Source: Gluconacetobacter entanii
Lineage (GTDB): Bacteria; Pseudomonadota; Alphaproteobacteria; Acetobacterales; Acetobacteraceae
Direction: 5' to 3'
Assembly: GCF_003206495.1 (NCBI RefSeq)
Contig: NZ_NKUF01000010.1
Span: 1 to 64,000 of the forward strand
Length of the DNA: 64,000 nucleotides
Positions 24,730 to 33,379 of this stretch are shown here, piece after piece. The notes below the pieces were generated by a model, which was given only the letters and a program-made list of their open reading frames with translations, ran no database searches and was not told the origin of the DNA. Both the position numbers and the translations under genes were made by a program. Within the stretch, counting starts at the first letter, position 1, and every line of letters starts with the position of its first letter.

Positions 24730-26934
24730 ATGGCACGCCTATCAAAGCGGAAGTTATATCTGGTGGCTGGGGTTGCGTTCGGTACGTTCGTGCCGGCTAT
24801 GGGAGACGCCGCGACGGCAACTGTCTCATCCCCTGAAAAACATTACAAGGTCGATACGCGCAAGAAGGCAGCCACCCCGGCCCATGTCGCGCCCACGTCG
24901 GTGCATGCCTCCGCGCAACCCGAAGTGATCCATGTTGGGGGACATTCGACCAATTCCGTCTTCTCGCCCGCCACGGCCCAGCACAGCACCACGCAGGTGA
25001 CGGTCGTAACCGGCGCCGAACTGCTCAAGACCGGTCAGACCAACGTGCTGTCCGCCCTGGCGCAGGCCAATCCCGCCATCACCACCGCGGCCCTGCCCGG
25101 TGGCGGCGCGAGTTCGTTTGTCCAGACCATGCAGTTGCGTGGGCAGTCCCCTGACGACACGCTGATCCTGGTCAATGGCCACCGCCGCCATATCGGTGCG
25201 AACTTCAATTCGAACTCGGGCACCAACTGGGGCAGTGAACCGGCCGACATCTCGCTCATTCCCATTACGGCGATCGACCATATCGAAGTCATCACCGAAG
25301 GGGCTTCGGCGCTGTATGGTCAGGATGCCATCGCGGGTGCCGTCAATATCGTGCTCAAGCGCGATACGCACGGGGGCACCGTCAATTTCAAGAACAGCGG
25401 TTATTACGCGGGCGATGGCCAGGGGCTTGACGGTTCGGCCAACTATGCGATGGCGCTGGGGAACCGGGGCGGCTACCTCGACCTTGCGGCCCAGGTCACG
25501 CACCAGTTGCCGACGACCCGGGGTGGCGACTTCTATGGCACCATGTTTGCCGATCCCACCCGCAACGCCACGGCGGACCGTGATGTGCAGCGCGGGCTTG
25601 GCCTGCCCAAAAGCACGCTTGAGACCCTGAGCGAAAACATGTCCATTCCCGTGGCGCACGGGTTCAGTTTCTACAGCACGTCCACCTTCTCCCACCGTCG
25701 CGCGAATGTGCCGGAAACATTCCGCGCCAATTCGGGTTCGGACATATGGGTCAATCCGACGCTTTATCCCAATGGTGATCAGCCCTACATTACCATGGAC
25801 CAGTACGATTTCGAAACGGATAACGGAATTCGTGCGCGTAAATTCGGGTTTGCGTGGGACGCCTATGTCACGTACGGGCGTGACCAGCAGAAATACGGCA
25901 CCAAGGATTCCGAAAACGCCACGACGTCGGGCGGCGAATATGTCTATGACCCGACCCAGACGTCCTTTTATGATGGCCAGTCGATTTCCTCCGAACTGAC
26001 GGCAGGGCTGAAGGCGTCACGTTCGTTCCACACCGGCCTGCTGCCCCGGGACATCAACCTGAAATTTGGCGCGGAATACCGTCACGACACCTTCCAGATG
26101 ACCGAGGGCGAGACCGCGTCATGGGGCGGGCAGGGGGCGACCGACCATCCGGGCAACGTGCCCATGGCGGTCACGAACCAGAACCGCGACGTGTATGAAG
26201 GTTTCATCAACCTTGATTTCTACCTGACGAAGAAATGGGAATGGACACTGGGCGGTCGTGTTGACAGTTATAACAACCTGGCCACTGTCGCGACCGGGTC
26301 CGTTGGCACGCGTTACAATTTCAACAAGCGCTGGGCCATCCGGGCGAATATCAATTCCGGATACCGTCCGCCAACGCTGGGCGAGATGTCCTATTTCTAC
26401 TCGGCGCCCTATCCCGGCTATACCGTGGACCAGGTGCCGGCCAACAGTGCGATTGCCAAATATCTTGGCGCTGGCAGCATGAAGGGCGAATATTCGCGCA
26501 GCTATACGATCGGGTTGGATGCGACGCCGGTGGATAATTTCCACATCACTGGCAACCTGTATTACATCGCGATCAATGACCGTCTGGGCAGCACGCAGTC
26601 CTATACAGTCAACCAGAATGACACCGTGCTGAAGGGACTGCTGGACGCGGCCAATATTTCAAGCGCGACGTCGCTGTCATATTACGCCAATCTCTATAAC
26701 ACCCAGACGTTTGGCGGGGACCTGAGTGCCGATTATACCCTGCATACGAACAGGTTTGGTAAATTCCGTTTTGCCATGGGCATCAACTTCTCCGATAACG
26801 ATGGTTTAATTGTTATTAAACAATGGCTTAATCGTCAGTTTCCTGCGGTTTCCAAAAAACAGTTTCCATTCGGCTTACCGCTCCTTTTGCCAACCGCTCC
26901 TGATCGGCAGATAGAGTGTAATGCTGCACCATAG
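24730..26934 (+). pseudogene. TonB-dependent receptor, 5' portion, interrupted by a prophage
   Basis: ATG 24730 with AGGGG upstream gives a signal peptide (MARLSKRKLYLVAGVAFG...), a plug (VTVVTGAELLKTGQ, MQLRGQSPDDTLILVNGHRR, VITEGASALYGQDAIAGAVNIVL) and most of a barrel. After codon 690 (INFSDN) the frame enters prophage DNA at the 10-bp core and adds about 44 foreign residues to a stop at 26932-26934. The missing last 136 codons, including the C-terminal Phe, lie at 59812-60222 in the same frame. The intact gene would encode 826 aa. The chimeric product lacks the final barrel strands and should not assemble. Confidence 0.9.
26792..26801. other. attL core
   Basis: CCGATAACGA, identical to 59804-59813. 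The similarity extends weakly leftward (ACTTCT versus ACTTTC). The integrase stop is 27 bp to the right. A GTTTAAT-TGTT-ATTAAAC inverted repeat at 26804-26821 follows immediately and may be part of the att arm. Confidence 0.75.
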
Positions 26935-27811
26935 CAAGCGTGCGATGCCCGGTAATCGAGGCAATTTCATGGGTTGTGCATCCTGATTCAGCCAACAATG
27001 TTGCTGACAGCTTTCTTAATCCATGAACATTGAACCCTTTAGGTATCTTCCCTTCACTGGCGGCTTTATGCATAGCTGATGACAGGGTGCCAGGCTTCCA
27101 TTTTGACCCTATTCTATTGGTCAAAATATAATCAGATGGACCGCGCCATTGTTTGAGAAAAGACGATAAATCGATATGTATGGGTATCCTTAGCACAGCA
27201 CCCGTTTTTTCCTGCTGGACATTGATGAAACCGCCGTCAATATCTGACCACTTCATCCTACATAAGTCGCCTCGCCGCTGCCCGGTAAAAACCCCTAAAA
27301 CTACAACTCGCCACAGCGACTCATCCAAAGTTTTCTCGGCCTGGCGAATGGTATCTTTTGTCCATGCGGGAAGAGACCCGCGCGGCAACAATGCAATTGT
27401 CATAGCGGGATTGGTATCAACCCATTCGCGTCCCAATGCCCACCCGAAAAATGTTCGGGTAATGGACAGGAACCCGTTTGCGGCACCTGGCCCCCGGCCA
27501 TAAGCAATACTGTCCCGTATCTCGATCAGCATTCTTCGAGTTATATCCCGCAGCGGTAGCGCAAATACCTTTTCCATTTCCCGAAGATATATGCGTCGGT
27601 TCTGCCTTGTAGTCGGTTTTACCATCGTGAACTCGGGACTAACATAATATAAACTTAGGACGTGCCCTACAGTTCCCGTAGGTGGCTCTGGCCTTGGGGA
27701 TGAATTACGCTTCTTCGGATAGTAATATTCCTTTACTGTCCCGTCAGCGAGGCGCTTGCGAACGACCTTTACGTCTCCCGTATTGGCGGTTTTCTTCGCA
27801 AATTTTGGCAA
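26828..27811 (-). CDS. int: Tyrosine-recombinase phage integrase
   Basis: 327 aa. N-terminal SAM-like core-binding domain around 60-145, then the catalytic domain with Arg in FTGQRRGDLCRMKWSD, HGLRKLSATLLAESG (His-x-x-Arg), TGHRTLAMVQHY (His and the nucleophilic Tyr). All catalytic positions are present. It starts with TTG at 27811 inside the upstream excisionase-like gene (68-nt overlap). It lies at the left prophage end beside attL, the usual arrangement. Confidence 0.92.
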   Translation of the reverse strand: MPKFAKKTANTGDVKVVRKRLADGTVKEYYYPKKRNSSPRPEPPTGTVGHVLSLYYVSPEFTMVKPTTRQNRRIYLREMEKVFALPLRDITRRMLIEIRDSIAYGRGPGAANGFLSITRTFFGWALGREWVDTNPAMTIALLPRGSLPAWTKDTIRQAEKTLDESLWRVVVLGVFTGQRRGDLCRMKWSDIDGGFINVQQEKTGAVLRIPIHIDLSSFLKQWRGPSDYILTNRIGSKWKPGTLSSAMHKAASEGKIPKGFNVHGLRKLSATLLAESGCTTHEIASITGHRTLAMVQHYTLSADQERLAKGAVSRMETVFWKPQETDD

Positions 27812-28028
27812 CTGTCGCGTCCATATCCCTTGATGTTGAAATCCCGGCCCGTTTAAGCATCAGAGCATCCACTGCATAAATGTCCCATCGTGGAGTTTTG
27901 GGGCCAAGGTGATAACTGGGCTGGGGGATTTTCCCCTCAGCCACGTATCGGGGTAGGTTGTTTTTTGTGGTATCTAACCGCTTGGCGAGAGATGAGGGGC
28001 CGACCCACCGTTCAAGAAGGTCACCCAT
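27744..28028 (-). CDS. Excisionase-like/MerR-type HTH protein
   Basis: 94 aa. LLERWVGPSSLAKRLDTTKNNLPRYVAEGKIPQPSYHLGPKTPRWDIYAVDAL has the layout of an AlpA/Xis winged HTH: helix, turn, recognition helix, then the P-x-W wing. Small, basic and directly before the integrase, as recombination directionality factors are. ATG 28028 overlaps the preceding gene's stop. Confidence 0.7.
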   Translation of the reverse strand: MGDLLERWVGPSSLAKRLDTTKNNLPRYVAEGKIPQPSYHLGPKTPRWDIYAVDALMLKRAGISTSRDMDATVAKICEENRQYGRRKGRSQAPR

Positions 28029-28203
28029 TCCTCACCTCCCCACGCCGTGCAATCAACCGATCCACATCCTGCTCGATAGCTGCCCGCGATATGGCCTTGG
28101 ACTTCCCAACGACGCGCCCCTGAAGGATGATCCGCGCCTCTTTCCGGGTGCATTCCACCCGGTAGCCTTTGTAGAAGAAGCCGAGGCATATGGAGATGTT
28201 CAT
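28021..28203 (-). CDS. Small phage protein, unknown
   Basis: 60 aa, with a basic C-terminal half (IEQDVDRLIARRGEVRNG). Its ATG overlaps the stop of the methylase gene (ATGA) and its own stop overlaps the excisionase start, so it is translated in a coupled chain. No family recognised. Confidence 0.6.
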   Translation of the reverse strand: MNISICLGFFYKGYRVECTRKEARIILQGRVVGKSKAISRAAIEQDVDRLIARRGEVRNG

Positions 28204-28772
28204 GCCGCATTTCCATCAACAATCATCGTGTTCAGGCCAAATCCCTTTCTGTGGGCATCGGCCAACGCTTCTACGGCCTGCATCCCAGCGCCGATCAACA
28301 CGACGCCATTCCCCGGAGAATTGCCCCGCGTTCCATCAGGGCGCAGAAACTTCGTCTTTCCCCGTGGGAAAAGCAGGGCATCTGCATGTGGCGCGAAATC
28401 ATGGAACCACCCTGAACTGGTCAGGGCGTTCACGCAGGCAATCCCATTGGCATGATCCATGAACCGGCGCAGCCATGGCACAACGCCATTGCGCCCACCA
28501 AAGGGAGGGTTCATCCAGACGAAGCCGTCCCATGGGGCCGTCAGTCCATTGTCACTGACTGTCAGGAACCGACGGCAGGGGACGGACAGGAATGCACGCC
28601 CCGTTTCCGGCTGGGCCACATCAAGATCAAACGTGACCCCAAGCGCCTCGAAAATCTCCGGCGGCGTGAACCATTCGTCGGATTGACCCGGTGCGGCGTG
28701 ATGGGGCTTCATGCCTTTGTTCGCTGCATCAACGCTGTCGAGGATTGAAGTGTCTGTGATGCTCAATCCCAA
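28200..28772 (-). CDS. Phage DNA N6-adenine methyltransferase (Dam family)
   Basis: 190 aa from TTG 28772; TTG 28766 has a better-placed AGGGAG and is an alternative. SDEWFTPPEIFEAL followed by FDLDVAQ is the start of the phage Dam domain, and WMNPPFGG is the catalytic (D/N)PP(Y/F) motif IV. Members methylate adenine in GATC-like sites and protect phage DNA or influence its regulation. It lies in the early left operon. Confidence 0.85.
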   Translation of the reverse strand: MGLSITDTSILDSVDAANKGMKPHHAAPGQSDEWFTPPEIFEALGVTFDLDVAQPETGRAFLSVPCRRFLTVSDNGLTAPWDGFVWMNPPFGGRNGVVPWLRRFMDHANGIACVNALTSSGWFHDFAPHADALLFPRGKTKFLRPDGTRGNSPGNGVVLIGAGMQAVEALADAHRKGFGLNTMIVDGNAA

Positions 28773-28987
28773 TACTCCCTATCTTCATCAAGTGCCCCAA
28801 CAGGCGAATATCCAGCGTGCCAATAAATCTCCCAGCAATCTTCGCCGGTGCTTTCGAGAATGCTGGGTCCATACCCCTCGAAGCCCTCAATCGTATTTCG
28901 CAGTTCAGAATGGTAGCTTTCGAGATTGTCCAGCCATTCACCCCACGTCAGGGGGCTTTTGGGGGTGTGTTCTGACCGTTCAGCCAT
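28763..28987 (-). CDS. Small acidic phage protein, unknown
   Basis: 74 aa, acidic and aromatic-rich (WGEWLDNLESYHSELRN; CWEIYWHAGYSP). Overlaps its neighbours on both sides by 8-10 nt, which supports genuine translation. No function recognised. Confidence 0.6.
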   Translation of the reverse strand: MAERSEHTPKSPLTWGEWLDNLESYHSELRNTIEGFEGYGPSILESTGEDCWEIYWHAGYSPVGALDEDREYWD

Positions 28988-29417
28988 TGCCGTTCTCCGC
29001 GTTCATGGCTGCGTCAATCGCAGAGCGTACGATGCCGAGCAGTTCCTTGGTCGTGACTCGCATCATTTCCGGATCCCCATCCGGTGATGTGCGGTCAGGT
29101 AATTCGGCAACAGCCCGCGCTACATCGAATGGCACAGTATAAAGAGCCGCGCGCTCCACTTCACGCCTGCGCAGGATAGCGGCATCAACCTGCGCCTCCA
29201 TGTCGGTGCGGCGGACGAGGGGGCACCAATCGTCCGGACCAGTGACGTTCTCCACATACGCGCACGGCTGGATGGGGGCTCCGATAATGCCCACAAGCCG
29301 AGCAAACATGTGGGCGGGATCGAGAATGGACCCCTCGAGCAATTCGCTTCGGATGTTGGTTTCCTCCCCATCCGTCAGCGGCAGGCGCACCAGGTAATAC
29401 TGTTCGTTCTGGCTCAT
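28980..29417 (-). CDS. Phage protein, unknown
   Basis: 145 aa from ATG 29417, which overlaps the stop of the PP-loop gene (ATGA) and has AAAGGA upstream. Hydrophilic, with no motif identified. Confidence 0.6.
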   Translation of the reverse strand: MSQNEQYYLVRLPLTDGEETNIRSELLEGSILDPAHMFARLVGIIGAPIQPCAYVENVTGPDDWCPLVRRTDMEAQVDAAILRRREVERAALYTVPFDVARAVAELPDRTSPDGDPEMMRVTTKELLGIVRSAIDAAMNAENGNG

Positions 29418-30247
29418 GCCATTTCCTTTTCTTCGCAAAATAACCCGCATTCGTGGTCGTATGATTTCAGTGGTCGCCCCATTGCGTCGGGCGGCAGTTC
29501 GTCGAGGAAAATCCGTTCGCCGCGATACTCGACCAGACGGCAGCCAATGCGTCGTGACTGCTCGGCCCGGTCCGCGAACACACCGGGGTCAACCCTGCGG
29601 ACGTGGTTCCAGTAGGTCGGAGACGTAGCCTTGACGCAGCCGATGCAATTCGCGTTTGGATATCCGCGCCGGTAGATGGCAGGCAGCACGATCCCCTCAT
29701 TTTTCAGCACGCCGAAACAGGCCGCTTTCGTCAGGCCAGCGTCGATCAGCACCGGCAAAACGTTGGGCCGTTCTGTCAGTGTGAAACGTGCGTGATGCCG
29801 CTGTTCATCTGCCGTGAATCCCAGCACATGCCAGTCGCAGGGATTGGCGTTCTCCCAGTGCTGGCGTGCCTGTTTTTTCAGTTCCAGCGTGCAGGGTGCT
29901 CCGCGAGGACCGGACATAAACCGGCGCTTCTCCCACACGGCCCGCGCGCTGTTGTGCGGGAACCGTGGATTGACCGCCTGCTCGATCTGCACGCCCAGCC
30001 AATCCTGCACATCCGCGAGAAAGCGCCGGTTGTCTGGATCTTCCTCTAGCACGGGCGTGTTCACCACGCGCACGTTGCACAGATTTCCCCAGCGCTTGAC
30101 CGCCAGTTTCGCCGCGACCGCACTAGCTGCTCCGCACGAGAACCATACCGCGATGGTCTGTCCCTCCTGCGGTTCGCTGGCACGCTTGATCTCGTCCACC
30201 AGGTCGATCTGCCACGCGTCAGGCACAACACCCTCAGAACTCCACAT
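29414..30247 (-). CDS. PP-loop/PAPS-reductase-like phage protein
   Basis: 277 aa. The PP-loop (S-G-G-x-x-S type) appears as VWFSCGAASAVAAKLA near residues 34-49, followed by NVRVVNTPVLEEDPDNRRFLADV. C-terminal cysteines in NCIGCVKAT and HECGLFC could bind an Fe-S cluster or zinc. This is the phage branch of the PAPS-reductase/N-type ATP-pyrophosphatase superfamily. Relatives act in sulfate reduction, tRNA thiolation and DNA phosphorothioation (DndC), but the phage branch has no settled role. It sits two genes from a Dam methylase. Confidence 0.8.
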   Translation of the reverse strand: MWSSEGVVPDAWQIDLVDEIKRASEPQEGQTIAVWFSCGAASAVAAKLAVKRWGNLCNVRVVNTPVLEEDPDNRRFLADVQDWLGVQIEQAVNPRFPHNSARAVWEKRRFMSGPRGAPCTLELKKQARQHWENANPCDWHVLGFTADEQRHHARFTLTERPNVLPVLIDAGLTKAACFGVLKNEGIVLPAIYRRGYPNANCIGCVKATSPTYWNHVRRVDPGVFADRAEQSRRIGCRLVEYRGERIFLDELPPDAMGRPLKSYDHECGLFCEEKEMA

Positions 30248-30485
30248 AATCAGCCCCGATCACGCGCTGGTACGCGTCCTGCGGCGTCGTTCCGGACTCC
30301 CGCAGTATCCCGCGCGCTGCCTTCATCGACTTCTCGACCGCTTCCATCGCTTCGATCAGTTCGATGGCCTCGGCATCGACGTTCGCGCCAGGCACGCGCG
30401 CCGCCAGCAGGCGCGACGTAAACCGCGTCAGGTCGTCCTTGATCTGCTCGGCATAGACCTTGTTGATGGTGGCAAGGATATCCAT
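30234..30485 (-). CDS. Small helical phage protein
   Basis: 83 aa from ATG 30485 (GGGAGGG upstream); the longer frame upstream belongs to other genes. The sequence is almost entirely helical and charged (NVDAEAIELIEAMEAVEKSMKAARG). It overlaps the PP-loop gene by 14 nt. No family recognised. Confidence 0.6.
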   Translation of the reverse strand: MDILATINKVYAEQIKDDLTRFTSRLLAARVPGANVDAEAIELIEAMEAVEKSMKAARGILRESGTTPQDAYQRVIGADYVEF

Positions 30486-30673
30486 CACACCCTCCCCACC
30501 GGCACACGCGACCCATCCGGCAGAAACCACACCCCGAACGGTGGGATGGCGGTTGCATTCTGCGCGCGGGGCGCGTCGGCGCGGACTATCAGTGCCCGGT
30601 CGTCGCCATTGGCCCATGCGATACGACGCAGGATCAGGTCGCGGTCGCGTTCGTTCTGGTCGTGGTAGGTCAC
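30485..30673 (-). CDS. Small phage protein, unknown
   Basis: 62 aa from GTG 30673 with GGGGAGG 7 nt upstream. The N-terminal half is charged (YHDQNERDRDLILRRIAWANGDD), the C-terminal half FGVWFLPDGSRVPVGRV. Start and stop overlap the flanking genes (GTGA, TGATG). Confidence 0.6.
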   Translation of the reverse strand: MTYHDQNERDRDLILRRIAWANGDDRALIVRADAPRAQNATAIPPFGVWFLPDGSRVPVGRV

Positions 30674-30753
30674 AGCCCGCGCCTCCCCGCATGGTTCTGC
30701 ATCACGCGCCGGTTGATCCGCACGCGCTGGTGGGTGGTCAGTAGGGGGTTCAT
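30670..30753 (-). CDS. 27-residue coupled micro-ORF
   Basis: MNPLLTTHQRVRINRRVMQN... encodes a very basic 27-aa peptide. Its ATG overlaps the upstream stop (ATGA) and its TGA overlaps the next GTG, so it fits exactly into the coupled chain. Evidence is architectural only. Confidence 0.45.
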   Translation of the reverse strand: MNPLLTTHQRVRINRRVMQNHAGRRGL

Positions 30754-31061
30754 GCCGCGCCTCCTGATGCAACGCGCTCAAACGCTCTGACAAATTCGTC
30801 GCATGTCCTGTTCTTTCGGTAAGCTTCGGCGGTCCAATCAGACCGATCGTTCTGCGGCCGCTGTTCATTGATGACACCGCGTATTGTCGCCATGCTGAAA
30901 CGGCTGACCGCGATATCGATCAGATTGCGCATCTCCCGCTGGATATGCTGCACATATTCCGGGTCGTAGACAGGATCGAACCCCGGCTTTTCGGTCGGAG
31001 ATACCACGATGGCATCACCCTCCCGGCGCATCCATGCGACCGGATCGCTGAACTTCTTCAT
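30750..31061 (-). CDS. Phage protein, unknown
   Basis: 103 aa from ATG 31061, which overlaps the upstream stop. Charged, helical C-terminal half (RKNRTCDEFVRAFERVAS). No family recognised. Confidence 0.6.
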   Translation of the reverse strand: MKKFSDPVAWMRREGDAIVVSPTEKPGFDPVYDPEYVQHIQREMRNLIDIAVSRFSMATIRGVINEQRPQNDRSDWTAEAYRKNRTCDEFVRAFERVASGGAA

Positions 31062-31357
31062 GCCGCGCACTCCACCCGCTGATCGCGGCGGTAATCTGCC
31101 TGGTCAAACGCCGCGTTTTCGCGCCGGTCTCGGATGCGCTGTTCCATGATGTCGTCGAAATCGCGGATCATCTTCTTGACGGTATCGAGGTCGTCTTCAA
31201 GCGCGTTCAGGCTGTCCAGATACGTACCATCGCTCAAACGGAACTCCGTCACGAACTTGATCATAGCCTCCAGCTGCTTTTTGGCCTCTTGCAGATCAAG
31301 ATCGTCGTTCCAGTCATCGCTGGTCATGTTGTCTTCAATCCAGTTCGTATCAGGCAT
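31058..31357 (-). CDS. Acidic coiled-coil-like phage protein
   Basis: 99 aa, strongly acidic in the first 60 residues (DDWNDDLDLQEAKKQLEAM; LNALEDDLDTVKKMIRDFDD) with heptad-like spacing. It overlaps the downstream start by 4 nt. No function recognised. Confidence 0.6.
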   Translation of the reverse strand: MPDTNWIEDNMTSDDWNDDLDLQEAKKQLEAMIKFVTEFRLSDGTYLDSLNALEDDLDTVKKMIRDFDDIMEQRIRDRRENAAFDQADYRRDQRVECAA

Positions 31358-31430
31358 TTTTCAATCCCCTGTAATGGTCGGCCAAACTCGGCCAGACTGC
31401 CGGGACCGCAGTCCCGGTGGCCCGGACGTG

Positions 31431-31535
31431 TCAGGGCGTGGTGATCAGGGAAAATCCCCAGAACAGGACGGCCAGCCACAGGATGGCAAGGACCAGCATC
31501 GCGAGGCCGCGCGTGGCGGGGGTGTCGGGGATCAT
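31431..31535 (-). CDS. 34-residue single-TM phage protein
   Basis: MIPDTPATRGLAMLVLAILWLA plus a hydrophobic tail makes one transmembrane helix with almost no soluble part. The ATG overlaps the stop of the repeat protein gene (ATGA). A small inner-membrane protein of the early operon; role unknown. Confidence 0.5.
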   Translation of the reverse strand: MIPDTPATRGLAMLVLAILWLAVLFWGFSLITTP

Positions 31536-32227
31536 GCGCGCACCGCCTTCCCGTTCTCGATGCGATAGAGAACGCCTGCCTCAATGCCGTCTTCGCCCTC
31601 GTAGAGGCAGACAAAGCGATCGCGGATGCCATCGTGCCAGACGAGCGATGCGCAGCCTCCCTTGCCCAGGCTGACGGACCCACGACAACCAGCAAATGCA
31701 ACGGTCACGTTGTCACCAGTGCATTCAGCCCGTGCGTAGTCGCCCGAGAACCCGGCCCGTGCGTAGTCGCCAGAGAACCCGGCCTGTGCGTAGTCGCCCG
31801 AGAACCCGGCCCGTGCGTAGTCGCCCGAGAACCCGGCCTGCGCGTAGTTGCCCGAGGAACCGATCCGCGCGCCGTCGCCCGAGAACCCGGCCCGTGCGTA
31901 GTCGCCCGAGAACCCGGCCTGTGCGTAGTCGCCCGAGAACCCGGCCTGTGCGTAGTCGCCCGAGAACCCGGCCCGTGCGTAGTCGCCCGAGGAGCCGATC
32001 TGCGCGCCGTCGCCCGAGGAACCGATCCGCGCGCCGTCGCCCGAGGAGCCGATCTGCGCGCCGTCGCCCGAGGAGCAGATCTGCGAGCCGTTGCCCGAGG
32101 AGCAGATCTGCGAGCCGTTGCCCGAGGAGCCGATCTGCGCGCCGTCGCCCGAGGAACCGATCCGCGCGGGGTTGTTTTCGGGAGCAGTCTGCTGCTCGAT
32201 CTGTGTGTTGTTCATGTTCGTTTCCAT
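31532..32227 (-). CDS. Phage protein with 9-residue tandem repeats
   Basis: 231 aa. From about residue 25 to 170 it consists of 16-17 consecutive units of nine residues, in two flavours: SGDGAQIGS and SGDYARAGF (variants SGNGSQICS, SGNYAQAGF). A non-repeat tail follows (VSLGKGGCASLVWHDG...VLYRIENGKAVRA). Each unit is 27 bp, and at DNA level the tract is a coding minisatellite. The Gly-Asp/Asn turn every nine residues fits a beta-helix-like solenoid. Related repeat proteins occur in phage early regions; function is unknown. Confidence 0.75.
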   Translation of the reverse strand: METNMNNTQIEQQTAPENNPARIGSSGDGAQIGSSGNGSQICSSGNGSQICSSGDGAQIGSSGDGARIGSSGDGAQIGSSGDYARAGFSGDYAQAGFSGDYAQAGFSGDYARAGFSGDGARIGSSGNYAQAGFSGDYARAGFSGDYAQAGFSGDYARAGFSGDYARAECTGDNVTVAFAGCRGSVSLGKGGCASLVWHDGIRDRFVCLYEGEDGIEAGVLYRIENGKAVRA

Positions 32228-32229
32228 TA

Positions 32230-32961
32230 TTAGTGCATTCCCATACGATTAATGAGGTTCTGAATGCCTTTGGGTGTGAAGAAAACCTGTGGGCTGAAGT
32301 GCTCTTCCCCATCGCGGTCGCGGTAAGACGCAAACTTTACATGGCAATGCCCGGCCTTTACCTTGTCGGAATAGGCATTCCATTTATTGCCCTGACGGAA
32401 GATGAAGCCATGCTGGTGAGCCACACGCGTGAATTGTCCCAGCGGCATGTTTGCTGCCTTGGCCGAAAGGTTCAGGTTGTAGAGACCATCGCTGTCTGCG
32501 ATCTTGTCGTGGATCTGCGCCTTGGGCGTCAGCGCAGCGTTTTCGTGCTTCAGTTCCTCAATTTCTTCCGCCTGGTCTGCTGCAAGGCGCAGGGCTTCGG
32601 AAAGGGTCTTAGGGATCTCGAACTGCTGCTCGATGTTGTAGCTGCCGGTCTTACGGATGGTCGGCAGGACTTCGTGGCGAACCCAGCGGTCGAAGCGTTT
32701 GGCTTCCGGCTTGCGGCTGCGGGCAATCAGTTTGTAGAGGCCAGGTTCGGTGACGCAGTTGATTTCCTGCTCACCGCCAAGGGTCTTCACAATACGAAGG
32801 CCCTTTTCGTCCTCATCAAGGCCGCGCAGGGCATTCGTCACGTTGACGATATCCAGAACCCGACAAACTTCTGGTGCAGGGAACATCAGGTCGCCGTTTT
32901 CATCCATCTGGACGTTCAGCGGCTTACCCTCAAATCGAAACAGGGTCGATGCGTTGGTCAC
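32230..32961 (-). CDS. Phage antirepressor (BRO-N/KilA-C)
   Basis: 243 aa from GTG 32961 (GGAGATGGG upstream). The N-terminal BRO-N domain (7-110) reads FPAPEVCRVLDIVNVTNALRGL, CVTEPGLYKLIARSRKPEAKRF and WVRHEVLPTIRKTGSY. The C-terminal KilA-C/ANT domain (125-240) ends HFSPQVFFTPKGIQNLINRM. Such proteins bind and inactivate phage repressors. The repressor here lacks an S24 protease domain, so this protein is a good candidate for the induction trigger. Confidence 0.88.
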   Translation of the reverse strand: MTNASTLFRFEGKPLNVQMDENGDLMFPAPEVCRVLDIVNVTNALRGLDEDEKGLRIVKTLGGEQEINCVTEPGLYKLIARSRKPEAKRFDRWVRHEVLPTIRKTGSYNIEQQFEIPKTLSEALRLAADQAEEIEELKHENAALTPKAQIHDKIADSDGLYNLNLSAKAANMPLGQFTRVAHQHGFIFRQGNKWNAYSDKVKAGHCHVKFASYRDRDGEEHFSPQVFFTPKGIQNLINRMGMH

Positions 32962-32988
32962 TTCCCATCTCCGTGTTTATATGTTTTT

Positions 32989-33222
32989 TCAGATCATCCG
33001 GGTGCGATGAAAGTCTTTGCTTTCAAAAGCTGCGATGGCGTCGGAAGCCGACTTGAAACCAAACCCCGAACGAGGGTTCGGGTGGCCCGCACGCTCTTTC
33101 TGTTCGTCAACAACGGTGATGGTGCCGTTCGCGGCATATTCGAGGCGAAACGTCTGAAGGACGCGCATCCGCACATCCATGTCGCCACCGCTGCGCGTGA
33201 AGTTGATTTCGTTGAGTGTCAT
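32989..33222 (-). CDS. Phage protein, unknown
   Basis: 77 aa with a clear GGAGATGGG ribosome site. First gene of the leftward early operon, about 30 bp from operator 1. It contains a beta-rich centre (FRLEYAANGTITVVDEQ) and no named motif. Confidence 0.6.
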   Translation of the reverse strand: MTLNEINFTRSGGDMDVRMRVLQTFRLEYAANGTITVVDEQKERAGHPNPRSGFGFKSASDAIAAFESKDFHRTRMI

Positions 33223-33252
33223 GGCCCATCTCCGTGTTGTTGATGGGGTTAA

Positions 33253-33269
33253 TGTCTCCCAAAGAGACG
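33253..33269. promoter_or_regulatory. Prophage operator, left site 1
   Basis: TGTCTC-CCAAA-GAGACG, 17 bp with near-perfect dyad symmetry, immediately upstream of the leftward early operon. It shares arms and spacing with three other sites in the switch region. Confidence 0.65.
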
Positions 33270-33288
33270 GATATGGTCAAGCGGAAAA

Positions 33289-33305
33289 TGTCTCGTAAGG
33301 AGACA
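33289..33305. promoter_or_regulatory. Prophage operator, left site 2
   Basis: TGTCTC-GTAAG-GAGACA, a perfect 6+6 palindrome, 36 bp centre to centre from left site 1. Together they cover the divergent promoter region between 33222 and 33380. Confidence 0.7.
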
Positions 33306-33379
33306 AATTATCACCCATGCAAAAACCGCCTTCGCGAATCATCACGAACATAATAAGAACACATGCGAAAGGATTCGCC

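Noticed and set aside
31720-32180. CRISPR-like periodic repeats
   Set aside because: The 27-bp units are directly adjacent without unique spacers, vary in step with codons and encode a continuous protein on the minus strand.
31696-33243. 515-aa plus-strand frame rich in Arg/Pro/Ser
   Set aside because: Antisense to the 9-residue-repeat protein and antirepressor; its repeats are just the complement of the real gene.
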